From contig NZ_JBHUEE010000006.1 in assembly GCF_042680605.1 (NCBI RefSeq), forward strand, positions 124,001 through 188,000: a stretch of DNA of 64,000 bases. The letters run 5' to 3'. Both the position numbers and the translations under genes were made by a program. Shown piece after piece: positions 50,394 to 59,193 of this stretch (within the stretch, counting starts at the first letter, position 1; the number at the start of each line of letters is the position of its first letter). Source of the stretch: Allobogoriella deserti (lineage in GTDB: Bacteria > Actinomycetota > Actinomycetes > Actinomycetales > Actinomycetaceae). The notes under the pieces were generated by a model. The model was not told the origin of the DNA and did no database searches. It saw nothing but the letters and a program-made list of their open reading frames with translations.

Positions 50394-52742
50394 CTAGACC
50401 TGCTGGCCGGTCCCGTCCGTCGTCGCCGCCGTGCGGGCGGCGAGCCACCACGCCGCAAGGGGCCGCATGTTCAGCGGCGCCCTGAAGTGTCCGTCTCGAT
50501 CGACGGCGGCCGGGGTCCGGAATTGCAGACCGGACCCGCCGTAGAGCACCTCACGTAGGCCGCCGGCGACGTGGTCAGCCTGTGCCGGAAGTCCGTAGTG
50601 GCGCAGCATCGCTGCGAACATCCACCCCGAACCGATGAGAACCTCGTTGACCTGCAGCTCCTCGCCGCCGTCGCGGTCGTAGCGCCGCAGCTCCCGCTCA
50701 CCGATGAGCAACGGCCCGACGCGTCCGCCGTCGTAACCGAGATGGCAGATCTCGTACGCCGCGTCGAGATGTCCTTGGATGCGCTCGAGCGCTACGCCGG
50801 TCGACGCGCCGCAGACGTCGGCGTAGTACAGGCCCCAAACGGAGTCGGGCATGACGGCGTCGACATACTTTCCCTCGGACGCTGCGCGGAAGAATTCGCC
50901 GTTCCACAGCCGGCCCAGGACCTCCGCGGCGGCGTCACGGCGTGCGAGGAACAGCCCGGGATCCTCTGCGCGCCGTTCGGCTTCGCGCGCCGCGGCCGCC
51001 CACATCCCGGTGTGCAGCGCTGCGGTGTACGTCGAATGCCCCCGCAGCGCGAGGTTGTCCCAGGTGGTGTCCCCGAACTCGTCATGCCGGGGCACGGCGG
51101 CATCGAGCCGTTCGAGAGCCTCCCGCAGGCGCCGCCACGACTCGCCCGGCAGCTCCCGGTCGGTGAGCCGGGCGTGGGCCAGGCGCGCGAGGACATGCGC
51201 GGGCGTGGCATCGCGCCAGGTGTTGGGGTCGTCGCGCATCACATAACCGTTGAGTCGAACGAACGGATCCTCCGGGGCGCTACCGAGGTCGTGCGGGAGG
51301 TGCCCGGCACGGAGCATCCTGCGGTGCTCCGCGACTCGGTAGACCGGTCGCTCCCGCTGGTCCGCGCCGATCAACGCCTCCTCGAGGTCACCGAAGACGA
51401 GGTCGGCCAGTCGGGGCCAGGTCAGGCTCAGCGCCGGGAACGCGTAGTGCCACAGGTCGGTGGTGTCGTAGTAGTAGTAGCCCTCATCGAGCCCTTCGAG
51501 CAGACCGAGATGCTCGGAATCGGTGAGCAGTCCGTCAGGCGCCGGGTTGGCGCCGTCGATCCAGGCTGTCCCGAGCGAGGTGACGAGGCCAAGTTCGTTG
51601 ATGACACACCCGGCGACTTCCCGCGACCAGCCGGCGCGGGTGAGCCGGGCCGACGTCGTCTCGTGCCAGGCGTCGATACGGGCGAGCCAGGCGTCGGCCT
51701 CAGAGTGCGCGCGCCCGGCCAGTTCGGTCGCGTCTGGGCGCGTGGTGGCGGCGTACCGACGCCGCCACGTCCGCCCGGAGCCGAACGTCACCTCGGGCCA
51801 GTCCATCGAAACGGCGAAACGCACCTGCGCGCTCGTACGCCCCGGCGCCAGGTGTGCGGCGACTGCGGAGCCGATCGGTTCGTGCCAGTGCGCGGGCCAA
51901 CTTCCGTCGGGCGTCACACCAAGGCGGCCGGTGGTCGCGAAGGCGTGCCGGACCGCACCGAGCGTGAAGGCCTGCTCGTGGTCGGGAACGCCGGTCGCGT
52001 TCTGGTCCGTCTTGAACTCGACCTGGCGACTGAATTCCTCTGCTTCTCCGCTGACGCTGACGCAGGTCTCCGGAGCGAGCCGCCCAGGGAGGACCTCACG
52101 GGTCTGCCGTACAGCGGTTCCGGCGTCCGGTACGGTCGCCGGGCCGTTGCGGTTGCCGGCATGGTGGTGGCCCGGCCAGGCGCGGTCGCCGCGCTCATCG
52201 GTGGTGACCCAGGACGGGCACCAGCCCGCCAAGTTGGGCCAGAAGAGCGCGACGTCGACCCGCGGCAGCCGTTCGCCCGGGACCGCATGCACCTCGACGT
52301 CGAACACGACGACCGGCAGACCGGCCAGCTCCTCCTCGTCCGGCAGGACGGGGGAGAAGGCCGTCAGGGTCACCGTGAATGGCATGTCCGGGGCGGTGAG
52401 CCGTTCGAGACTCAGCGGAAACAGCGCGGCCACCTCGTGCCGTACGCCGGCCTGTGCGCGCAGGGTGCGGAAGTGGTGCCGCCCACCTAGCTCGTAATGC
52501 ACCGCGAGGAACGCAGGCTCGACGTCCTGGACGAGGTGTGTGCCGGGGTGGAGGTGCCAGCGGCTGAACCGCCCGGTCAGATCGCGCGAGAAAGCGGGGC
52601 CGCCGATCGGACCGAGGAACAACCCGTGCCCGGGTCCGTCGTCGTGGCTGCGTGGCTTGGCGGTGAACGCGGCCTCGGGCGCGCCGCAGGTGGCAAAGGC
52701 GGTCCGGGCGCGCTCCCACCGCGTCATGCTGGTCTCAGGCAT
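50394..52742 (-). CDS. GH116 family beta-glycosidase (glucosylceramidase-like)
   Basis: A 782-aa enzyme of the GBA2/SSO1353 type. The N-terminal beta-sandwich (res. ~40-360) has GPIGGPAFSRDLTGRFSRWHLHPGTHL and LPRVDVALFWPNL. The C-terminal (alpha/alpha)6 barrel has LGLLEGLDEGYYYYDTTDLWHYAFPALSLTWPRL (nucleophile-region Glu of LEG), NGYVMRDDPNTWRDATPAHVLARLAH, FGDTTWDNLALRGHSTYTAALHTGMWAAAARE (acid/base Asp region) and FRAPLNMRPLAAWWLAAR. No signal peptide is present, so it works on imported beta-glucosides, beta-xylosides or similar. It is directly downstream of the DeoR gene and divergent from the kinase-aldolase operon, so it probably releases the sugar that this locus consumes (inference). 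Confidence 0.85.
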   Translation of the reverse strand: MPETSMTRWERARTAFATCGAPEAAFTAKPRSHDDGPGHGLFLGPIGGPAFSRDLTGRFSRWHLHPGTHLVQDVEPAFLAVHYELGGRHHFRTLRAQAGVRHEVAALFPLSLERLTAPDMPFTVTLTAFSPVLPDEEELAGLPVVVFDVEVHAVPGERLPRVDVALFWPNLAGWCPSWVTTDERGDRAWPGHHHAGNRNGPATVPDAGTAVRQTREVLPGRLAPETCVSVSGEAEEFSRQVEFKTDQNATGVPDHEQAFTLGAVRHAFATTGRLGVTPDGSWPAHWHEPIGSAVAAHLAPGRTSAQVRFAVSMDWPEVTFGSGRTWRRRYAATTRPDATELAGRAHSEADAWLARIDAWHETTSARLTRAGWSREVAGCVINELGLVTSLGTAWIDGANPAPDGLLTDSEHLGLLEGLDEGYYYYDTTDLWHYAFPALSLTWPRLADLVFGDLEEALIGADQRERPVYRVAEHRRMLRAGHLPHDLGSAPEDPFVRLNGYVMRDDPNTWRDATPAHVLARLAHARLTDRELPGESWRRLREALERLDAAVPRHDEFGDTTWDNLALRGHSTYTAALHTGMWAAAAREAERRAEDPGLFLARRDAAAEVLGRLWNGEFFRAASEGKYVDAVMPDSVWGLYYADVCGASTGVALERIQGHLDAAYEICHLGYDGGRVGPLLIGERELRRYDRDGGEELQVNEVLIGSGWMFAAMLRHYGLPAQADHVAGGLREVLYGGSGLQFRTPAAVDRDGHFRAPLNMRPLAAWWLAARTAATTDGTGQQV

Positions 52743-52750
52743 CTCGTCGA

Positions 52751-53539
52751 TCAGTCGGAATCAGTGGTCAGGACCTCAACGCCGGCGCTCGCGAACGCGC
52801 GCGCCGTGCCCGCCTCGAGGGGTCGGTCGGTCACCAGCACGTCGATCCGGTCCAGCGGTCCGAGGCGAACCGGGGCTGCCACCTCGAACTTCGAGTGATC
52901 TGCCATGAGCACCACTCGGTTGGCGCTGCTGACCAGCGCCTGTTTGGTCGGCCGCTCGAGATCGGTGGCCACGAAGGTCCCGGAGCTGCGGACCGCGGCG
53001 GCGCCGAGGAAGAGGATGTCGGCGTACAGCCCGGCGAGCGCATCGATGGTCTGCTGGCCGATGAACGCCTGACTGGCGGCGAGGAGTTCGCCGCCCAGGC
53101 CGATGACCTGGGCGGCGGACAGGCTGAGGGCATGCTGCAGCACGGGAACCGAGTGGCTGATCACGCAGCCGTCGAACGAGCTCGGTAGAGCGGCCGCCAC
53201 CTCGAAGGTGGTCGTCCCGGCGTCGACCGCGACGGTGGCACCCGGTTCGACGAGCTCGACGGCTCGGCGCGCCATGCGGCGCTTCGCCTCTCGTGCCTGC
53301 GCCCCGCGACTGGTGAAGTCGGCCGTTCGAAGCGTGCCGTGCGGCAGGCTCGCCCCGCCGTGCACCACACGGAGTTCGCCGGCCGCGGACAACTTGTGCA
53401 GATCGCGCCGGACCGTCATGTCCGAGACCTCGAGCAGATCCGCCAGCTGTGCGACGGACTGGAAGCCGTGGATCTGCAGCAGCCGGATGATCTCCGCGCG
53501 TCGCGCGTTCGCAGCGCGTGGGCGGGCCGACTCCCCCAT
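52751..53539 (-). CDS. DeoR family transcriptional regulator
   Basis: A 262-aa sugar-phosphate-responsive repressor. The helix-turn-helix is RAEIIRLLQIHGFQSVAQLADLLEVSDMTVRRDLHKLSAAGELRVVHGGA (res. ~12-62). The effector domain has VDAGTTTFEVAAALP and the C-terminal ADHSKFEVAAPVRLGPLDRIDVLVTD, as in GlpR/YihW-type repressors. ATG 53539 is chosen because of a perfect AAGGAGG site upstream. It is divergent from the kinase operon, with a palindrome in the shared 108-bp gap. In E. coli the sulfoquinovose regulon is likewise controlled by a DeoR-type protein (YihW). A phosphorylated ketose is the likely inducer (inference). Confidence 0.92.
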   Translation of the reverse strand: MGESARPRAANARRAEIIRLLQIHGFQSVAQLADLLEVSDMTVRRDLHKLSAAGELRVVHGGASLPHGTLRTADFTSRGAQAREAKRRMARRAVELVEPGATVAVDAGTTTFEVAAALPSSFDGCVISHSVPVLQHALSLSAAQVIGLGGELLAASQAFIGQQTIDALAGLYADILFLGAAAVRSSGTFVATDLERPTKQALVSSANRVVLMADHSKFEVAAPVRLGPLDRIDVLVTDRPLEAGTARAFASAGVEVLTTDSD

Positions 53540-53579
53540 CGCCACCTCCTTCGACGTGTTGTTAGTGGAGCATACTATG

Positions 53580-53608
53580 TTGACATTCAAACACCAGCGT
53601 GTTTACTA
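53580..53608 (+). promoter_or_regulatory. Promoter of the kinase-aldolase operon
   Basis: A consensus TTGACA (53580-53585) is followed after 16-17 bases by TTTACT/TTACTA. The operator palindrome lies between the two hexamers. An AT-rich TAGTAT on the opposite strand nearby may serve the deoR gene. Confidence 0.6.
53589..53604. promoter_or_regulatory. Probable DeoR operator
   Basis: AAACAC-CAGC-GTGTTT is an inverted repeat within the promoter spacer, the expected place for a repressor site controlling the divergent locus. Confidence 0.6.
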
Positions 53609-53647
53609 GGCACCAGCAAAACGCAGTCAGAGCTCAGGAGTTCACAT

Positions 53648-54583
53648 ATGGCCACGGCTACGGCGCCAGACCTGGTCTTCGTCGGGGCTCTCACGCTGGA
53701 CGCGATCGCCCTCGTCGAGTCGAACCCGGTGCCCGACTCACGGCAGGTCGCTCTCGACGTCGCGCACGCCGGCGGTGGACCCGCCGCCACGGCGGCAGTT
53801 GCGGCCGCACGCCTGGGTGCCCGTACGGCCGTCGTCGGCACGGTGGGCCGTGACGCCGAAGGGGAACGCGTGCTCGCCGAACTCCGCGCGGAAGGTGTGG
53901 ACACCGGCGGCATCCGTGTGGAGCCTGGTCGGCGTACCGGGGCGAGCGTGATCCTCGTCGACGCCGCGCACGGCACCCGTGCCATCGCGACCCGACCCGT
54001 CCCCGAGGTGGTCCTCGACGCTGCCGGTGCGGCGCTCGTCGACCGCGCCGCGTGGGTGCATGTCGACCACCTCGGGTGGCGCCCGGTTCGTGACCACCTC
54101 GCCGACTCCGGTGCTCCGGCGCGGTTGTCCGTCGACGGAGGGAACCCGATCGACGGGTTTACTGCGGCGGGTACGGACCTGTACGCGCCGACGGTCCCTG
54201 CGCTGCGTGAGCGCTTCGGACAGCATCCGGTCGAGCACCTGCTCTCCCTGGCGCTCGAGGAGGGCGCGCGCTCCGTCGTCGCCACGCTCGGCTCGGACGG
54301 CTCCGTCGCACGTGACGCCTCCGGTCGCCACCACTGGGCCGCGGGCCACCCGGTCGACGTGGTCAGCACCCTCGGTGCCGGGGACGTGTTCCACGGGGCG
54401 CTGCTGGTCGCGACCGCGAGCGGTATGCCTCTGCAGGACGCCTTGCCCTACGCCAATGTCGCCGCCGCGCTGTCCTGCCGCGGCCTCGACGGACGCAGCG
54501 CCGTTCCCACCGATCCCGAGGTCCGCGCCGTGCTCGGCGCGGCCTCGGCGACCGCAACCCGACCCGCCGAGGAGGCCCGATGA
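53648..54583 (+). CDS. PfkB-family sugar kinase, sulfofructose kinase (YihV)-like
   Basis: A 311-aa ribokinase-fold kinase. AGGGPAATAAVAAARLGARTAVVGTVGRDAEG (res. ~37-68) closely matches the signature of E. coli YihV, and the anion-hole/catalytic motif is GAGDVFHGAL (243-252, base Asp246). It should phosphorylate a ketose at C1 using ATP. As far as I recall, YihV grips the sulfonate with Lys27, Asn109 and Arg138. The matching places here read DSRQVALD (Arg for Lys), AIATRPVPE (no Asn) and HLGWRPVRD (no clear Arg), so sulfofructose is possible but not assured. AGGAG precedes the ATG; the stop overlaps the aldolase ATG. Confidence 0.85.
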   Translation: MATATAPDLVFVGALTLDAIALVESNPVPDSRQVALDVAHAGGGPAATAAVAAARLGARTAVVGTVGRDAEGERVLAELRAEGVDTGGIRVEPGRRTGASVILVDAAHGTRAIATRPVPEVVLDAAGAALVDRAAWVHVDHLGWRPVRDHLADSGAPARLSVDGGNPIDGFTAAGTDLYAPTVPALRERFGQHPVEHLLSLALEEGARSVVATLGSDGSVARDASGRHHWAAGHPVDVVSTLGAGDVFHGALLVATASGMPLQDALPYANVAAALSCRGLDGRSAVPTDPEVRAVLGAASATATRPAEEAR

Positions 54584-55470
54584 GCACGGCGACACCATCG
54601 CCCGCCACCCCTGACCTGACAGCCCTGCAACGCGCGTCGGGGGGTTACGCCATGCTCGCCGTCGACCAACGTGAGGCGATGAGGAACATGTTCGCCGACC
54701 ATCAGGACGACCCGGTCAGCGACGAACAGGTGACCGCGTTCAAGGTGGCGGCCACGCGGCTCCTCACGCCGCACGCCTCGGCCGTGCTGGTGGACCGCCA
54801 GTTCGCATGGGACGCCGTGGTCGAACAGGACGTCGTCGCGGACGGGTGCGGCCTCATCGCCGCCGCCGACCGTTTCGCGCCCGCGCACGGCGAGCTCGTC
54901 GGAGAGGTGACGATCGACCCGGACGTGGTTCCCGAGCGTGTCCGCAGCCAGGGGGCTGTCGCCATGAAGCTGCTCGTCCTGTACCGACCCGACTCGGACC
55001 CGGCCGAACGGATCACCATGGTCGAGGAGTTCGTGGACCGCTGCCGTGGGGCCGGGCTCATCAGCATCATCGAGCCGGTCTCTCGCGCGCCCCTGGCGGG
55101 GGGCAGTTGGGATCACGACGCCGGCGTGCTCGCGGCGGCGCGGGAACTCGGCAGCCGCGGTGCCGACCTCTACAAGGCCGAGGTGCCGATGCGCGGCGAG
55201 GGCAAGCCGGACGAGATTCGTCGCCGCTGCGCGCAGATCAGTGAGGCGGTCGCGTCACCTTGGGTCGTGCTGTCCAGCGGAGTCCGCGAGCAGGACTTCC
55301 CCTCCGCGGTGGAGCATGCCTGCCGCGAAGGTGCCTCCGGCTTTCTCGCCGGACGGGCGGTCTGGGCCTCGTGCATCGGGTCCGACGATGTCGAGGCCGA
55401 GCTGCGCACCGCCGCGGTCGAGCGGTTGCGTCGCCTCGGCGAGATCGTCGACGCAACGGTAGGGCGGTGA
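54580..55470 (+). CDS. yihT: Class I aldolase, sulfofructose-1-phosphate aldolase (YihT)-like
   Basis: A 296-aa aldolase that follows E. coli YihT almost throughout: LQRASGGYAMLAVDQREAMRNMFAD, DQFxW-type VDRQFAWDAVVEQ, GLISIIEPVSRAP, GADLYKAEVPM with Schiff-base Lys199, PWVVLSSGV, and GASGFLAGRAVWAS with Arg259, the conserved arginine of the C-terminal phosphate/sulfonate region. YihT splits sulfofructose-1-phosphate into DHAP and sulfolactaldehyde. The LacD tagatose-bisphosphate aldolases are more distant. Its ATG overlaps the kinase stop and its own stop overlaps the isomerase GTG, so kinase, aldolase and isomerase are tightly coupled. Specificity for the sulfonate is likely but not shown. 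Confidence 0.88.
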   Translation: MSTATPSPATPDLTALQRASGGYAMLAVDQREAMRNMFADHQDDPVSDEQVTAFKVAATRLLTPHASAVLVDRQFAWDAVVEQDVVADGCGLIAAADRFAPAHGELVGEVTIDPDVVPERVRSQGAVAMKLLVLYRPDSDPAERITMVEEFVDRCRGAGLISIIEPVSRAPLAGGSWDHDAGVLAAARELGSRGADLYKAEVPMRGEGKPDEIRRRCAQISEAVASPWVVLSSGVREQDFPSAVEHACREGASGFLAGRAVWASCIGSDDVEAELRTAAVERLRRLGEIVDATVGR

Positions 55471-56876
55471 CAACCGTGCGCGTCGCCGTCATCCCTACCG
55501 CACGCCCGACCTTCGTGGTGGACGTCGCCCGCCGGCGTGCCGAGGACGCTCGCGACACGCTGCGGGATCTCGGCGCCGAGGTGGTCGGTCCCGGCGATCT
55601 CGTCATGACTCCCGAGGATGTCGAGCACGCTGCAGACACCTTGCAGGAGGACGTCGACCTCGTCGTCCACGTGTGCGCGTCCTTCTCCGACGCCAATCCC
55701 GCGCTCGAGCTCTACGCGGACCGGGACGAGCCGATCTTGCTGTGGTCGTTCCGGGAGCCGGGGCCGGTCGGCGATCGGTTGTGGCTGAACTCGCTGTGCG
55801 GCGCCAACCTCATCGGGCACGCACTCGTCCGCGCCGGCGCCGCGGTGCGCCTCGTGTACGGCGACCCCGACGAGCCGCAGGTACGTGAGACGTTGCGACG
55901 CGCACTCGGCGGCGAGTTGCCGCCGGCGCCGGACCTTCCGGCCGGGCACCGTGCACGCGCAGACGTGGACGAGGTGCGGGAGTCGCTCGACAGGTTGCGC
56001 GGCTCGACGATCGGGACCGTCGGTGACGCTCCCCCTGGGTTCACGCCGAGTGAGTACGACCCGGAGGTGCTCGAGCGCCTGCTCGGCCTGCGGGTCGAGC
56101 CTCTGAGCATCGACGAGACGTTCGCGAGGATCCGCGCCGTTCCGGACGAGGAGCAGCGGGCCGAGGTCGCCGACGCCACGGCCGCTCGACCCAGCCTGGC
56201 CGATCTGGATCCGCAGGAGGTCTCCCGGCACGCCGCCGTGACGACGGCGCTGCGCGATCACTCGGCCAGTCAGGCTGTCGCGGCGCTCGCGGTCCGCTGC
56301 TGGCCGGAGTTCCCCAGTCAGCTGGGCGTCTGCCCGTGCTCGTCGCTCTCCCGTCTCGCGGACGAGGGGCTGCCCACGCAGTGTGAGCGCGACGTGTACG
56401 GCGCCGCCACCATGCTGCTGCTCGGGGCTCTCGGGGGCGGGCCCACGTACCTGGTGGACACCGTTGACCTCGACGCCGAGCGCAACATCGTCCGGGTATG
56501 GCACTGCGGGTCTGCTGCCACCGAACTCGCCGCCGAACCTCGGAACGCCACGCAGTTCGTCCACTGCAACCGCAAGATCGGCGTCGCCGGGAACTTCCCG
56601 CTCCGCACCGGCCCGGTGGTGATGGCTCGGTTGACCGAGGATCCCGAGGACTCGAACCGCCTACGTCTGCTCATCGCCTCCGGTGAGTCGATCCTTGCCC
56701 CGAACCGCTTTCAGGGCAACAGCGCCGACGTCCACCTCGACGCCGACGCCACGCAGTTCGTCCACGGCCTCGTCACGGGTGGCTTCCCGCATCACACCGT
56801 CCTCGCCTGGACCGATGTGCGCCCTGCACTGCGCACCGCCGCCGACCTGCTCGGCATTCCCGTCATCGAATGGTGA
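55467..56876 (+). CDS. L-fucose/L-arabinose isomerase-fold sugar isomerase
   Basis: A 469-aa isomerase-like protein. The N-terminal Rossmann-like half opens TTVRVAVIPTARPTFVVDVARRRAEDARDTLRDLGAEVVGPGDLVMTPEDVE and has LVVHVCASFSDANPALELYADRDEPILLWSFREPGPVGDRLWLNSLCGANLIGHAL. The metal site of the FucI/AraA fold is visible in the C-terminal half: Glu in PTQCERDVYGAATML, Asp in YLVDTVDLD and His in VRVWHCGSA. It should convert an aldose to the ketose used by the adjacent kinase. In E. coli sulfoglycolysis this step is done by YihS, an unrelated fold; FucI-fold isomerases have been tied to other sulfoglycolytic variants. Its GTG overlaps the aldolase stop. Confidence 0.82.
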   Translation: MTTVRVAVIPTARPTFVVDVARRRAEDARDTLRDLGAEVVGPGDLVMTPEDVEHAADTLQEDVDLVVHVCASFSDANPALELYADRDEPILLWSFREPGPVGDRLWLNSLCGANLIGHALVRAGAAVRLVYGDPDEPQVRETLRRALGGELPPAPDLPAGHRARADVDEVRESLDRLRGSTIGTVGDAPPGFTPSEYDPEVLERLLGLRVEPLSIDETFARIRAVPDEEQRAEVADATAARPSLADLDPQEVSRHAAVTTALRDHSASQAVAALAVRCWPEFPSQLGVCPCSSLSRLADEGLPTQCERDVYGAATMLLLGALGGGPTYLVDTVDLDAERNIVRVWHCGSAATELAAEPRNATQFVHCNRKIGVAGNFPLRTGPVVMARLTEDPEDSNRLRLLIASGESILAPNRFQGNSADVHLDADATQFVHGLVTGGFPHHTVLAWTDVRPALRTAADLLGIPVIEW

Positions 56877-56901
56877 ACCGCACGTTCAAGGGAGAACACC
56901 G

Positions 56902-58209
56902 ATGAATCACAACTCTGCACTGCCTCGCCGCCGCGCCCTCCAGCTCTTCGGTGTCGGTGGTCTGACCGCTGTCGCGACGGCCTGCGCCGGCCCTGGGTCC
57001 GGCGGGGGCTCGGACGCCGCCGAACAGGGCTCGGGGCCGGCGACCGACGGTCCGATCGAGGGCGACGTCTCCTTCGCCCATTGGCGGGCCGAGGACCAAG
57101 CGGTGTTCGCGGACCTCATCGACGCCTTCACCGCCGAGCACGGCGAGGTGAGCATCGCTCAGGAGATCTCGCCGTCGAACGACTACCAGACCACTGCGCT
57201 GCAGCGGATCCGTGGTGGGAACATCGGGGACCTGTTCGTGGCGTTCCGGGGCGCCCAGTTCGTCGACATGGTCAGCGCCGGTCTGTACGCGGACCTCACC
57301 GATACCGACGTCCTCGACAAGTACACCCCCGACCTCATCACCGCCGGCGAACAGGACGGCGTCCAGTACGGCTTGCCCTACCAGTTCGTCTTCAATCAGC
57401 CGATCACGAACCAGGACCTTCTCGAATCGGTGGGCGTGACGGAGCCGCCGACGGACTGGGACGGGTGGCTGGCCATGTGTGAGGCCGTCCTCTCGGCGGG
57501 CAAGGTTCCGATGGCATGGCCCGGTGGCGAGATCGGCAACGCAGGCCACCTCTTCAACGCCATGGTCATGAACAACGCGCCGAGCGACGACATGTGCACC
57601 AAGATCGAGACCGGCGAGTACGCCTGCACCGACGACTGGTTTCTCACCACGCTGCGGCAGTACGAGGAGCTGCGGCCGTACTTCCAGAACAACCCCACCG
57701 GCACCGCCGTCGAGCCCGCCGAGCAGATGTTCGCGCAGGGAGAGGCCGCGTTGCTCGCCACCGGTTCGTTCCACATGACCGCGGTCCGTGAGCTGGGCGC
57801 CGAATTCCCGATCGGCATGATGGCGCCGATCACCGTTGCCGCTGACGAGGCCAGGTACGAAGGTGTCTCGAACGCGACCTTCATCCTCGGGGTGAACACC
57901 GCGTCCGAGAACCAGGCCGCCGCGTACGCCTTCCTGAACTTCCTCTCCGACCCGGAGAACGCGGGCACCTACGCCAACGCCACGGCTCAGCACGTCACCG
58001 TGTCCGACGTCGAGTACGACGACGACGACCTCGCGGCCACCTCGGAGTGGCTCGAGAAGAACACGCTGCTGGCGCCGCGGTTCCAGTTCACCGACCTCGA
58101 CATCCGCAATGCCGCCGAGCAGGCCTGCATCGACGTCGTCGGCGGCGCCACGCCGGAGCAGGCGGCCGAACGAGCCCAGGGCGTGATCGACCAACGCATC
58201 GAGAGCTGA
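56902..58209 (+). CDS. Sugar ABC transporter substrate-binding lipoprotein
   Basis: A 435-aa family 1 (CUT1) binding protein. The signal has PRRRALQLFGVGGLTAVATAC, with Cys28 as lipidation site; the twin-arginine-like RRR allows Tat export. A Gly/Ser/Glu linker follows. The mature part starts GDVSFAHWRAEDQAVFADLIDAFTAEHGEVSIAQE, with typical hinge segments GGNIGDLFVAFRGAQFVDMVSAGLYADLTD and EQMFAQGEAALLATGSFHMTAVREL. It is acidic. It delivers sugar to the two downstream permeases. Placed inside the catabolic operon, it likely binds the glycoside or sugar used by this locus. GGGAG precedes the ATG. Confidence 0.92.
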   Translation: MNHNSALPRRRALQLFGVGGLTAVATACAGPGSGGGSDAAEQGSGPATDGPIEGDVSFAHWRAEDQAVFADLIDAFTAEHGEVSIAQEISPSNDYQTTALQRIRGGNIGDLFVAFRGAQFVDMVSAGLYADLTDTDVLDKYTPDLITAGEQDGVQYGLPYQFVFNQPITNQDLLESVGVTEPPTDWDGWLAMCEAVLSAGKVPMAWPGGEIGNAGHLFNAMVMNNAPSDDMCTKIETGEYACTDDWFLTTLRQYEELRPYFQNNPTGTAVEPAEQMFAQGEAALLATGSFHMTAVRELGAEFPIGMMAPITVAADEARYEGVSNATFILGVNTASENQAAAYAFLNFLSDPENAGTYANATAQHVTVSDVEYDDDDLAATSEWLEKNTLLAPRFQFTDLDIRNAAEQACIDVVGGATPEQAAERAQGVIDQRIES

Positions 58210-58229
58210 CCAGCGCACAAGGAGCTGTC

Positions 58230-59183
58230 ATGACTGCGACCCACGCCGAGCCGGACGTCAGTGCTGCGCCCGGCCGGCCCGACCCGCGCCGGCGACGTCG
58301 CCGCGGATCTGCCCGGGTCCCGGCGCCGCTCTACCTCTTCCCGGTGCCGGCCCTCGCGATCTATGTGGTCTTCTTCGCCATCCCGGCGCTGCAGGCCATC
58401 CAGTACTCCGTCACCGACTGGGACGGGTTCAGCGCCGAGTACGACAGCGTGGGGCTGGGCAACTTCCAGCAGATCGCCGGCGGGGACAACCTCTTCGTCA
58501 ACGCGCTGGGCAACAACCTGAAATTCATGCTCGTGGTGGTCGTCTTCCAGACGATCTTCGCGCTCCTGTTGGCCGTCCTCCTGGTACGCAACACCACTGG
58601 GTCGACCTTGTTGCGTGGGCTGTTCTTCTTCCCGACCGTTCTGTCCTCGGTCTCGGTCGCCTACATCTGGAAGTTCATCTACGACCCGAACTTCGGTCTC
58701 GCCAACAGCGTCCTCGAAGCTGTCGGCCTCGACAGCCTCACCAGCTCCTACCTGGGCAACGACGCGGCGGCGATCTACTGGGTCTCGATCGTGCAGGTGT
58801 GGTTCCACGCCGGCCAGATGATGGTCATCTTCATCGCGGGCCTGCAGTCCGTTCCCTCCGAGCTCTACGAGGCCGCCGAGCTGGACGGCGCGGGCAGGTG
58901 GAAGCAGTTCACCTCCATCACCTGGCCGATGATCGCCCCTGCCACCGCGATCGTCGTCGCCTATACGACGATCCAGTCCTTCAAGGCGTTCGACCTGATT
59001 CTCGGACTCGGCGGCAACCCGCCCAAGTCGAGCCTCGACATCCTCTCGACGCGGATCTACACCACGTTCGCCAACTCCGAGTTCGGTTACGCGGCGGCGG
59101 AGTCACTCATCTTCATGCTCTTCATCGCCGCCATTGTCGTCGCCCAGCGTCGCCTGCTGAAGCTGACGCAGAAAGACTTCTGA
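58230..59183 (+). CDS. Sugar ABC permease, MalF/UgpA-like
   Basis: A 317-aa permease with six helices and a 25-residue basic N-terminus. The first helix is LYLFPVPALAIYVVFFAIPALQAI, and the coupling loop is PSELYEAAELDGAGRWKQFTSITWPMIAPAT (EAA motif, ~res. 210-240). TTGSTLLRGLFFFPTVLSSVSVAYIWKFIYDPNFGLAN is typical of CUT1 permeases. AAGGAG precedes the ATG. It works with the binding protein and the next permease. No ATPase gene is present, so a shared MsiK-type ATPase encoded elsewhere must power the system. Confidence 0.93.
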   Translation: MTATHAEPDVSAAPGRPDPRRRRRRGSARVPAPLYLFPVPALAIYVVFFAIPALQAIQYSVTDWDGFSAEYDSVGLGNFQQIAGGDNLFVNALGNNLKFMLVVVVFQTIFALLLAVLLVRNTTGSTLLRGLFFFPTVLSSVSVAYIWKFIYDPNFGLANSVLEAVGLDSLTSSYLGNDAAAIYWVSIVQVWFHAGQMMVIFIAGLQSVPSELYEAAELDGAGRWKQFTSITWPMIAPATAIVVAYTTIQSFKAFDLILGLGGNPPKSSLDILSTRIYTTFANSEFGYAAAESLIFMLFIAAIVVAQRRLLKLTQKDF

Positions 59184-59193
59184 GGAGCTCGTG

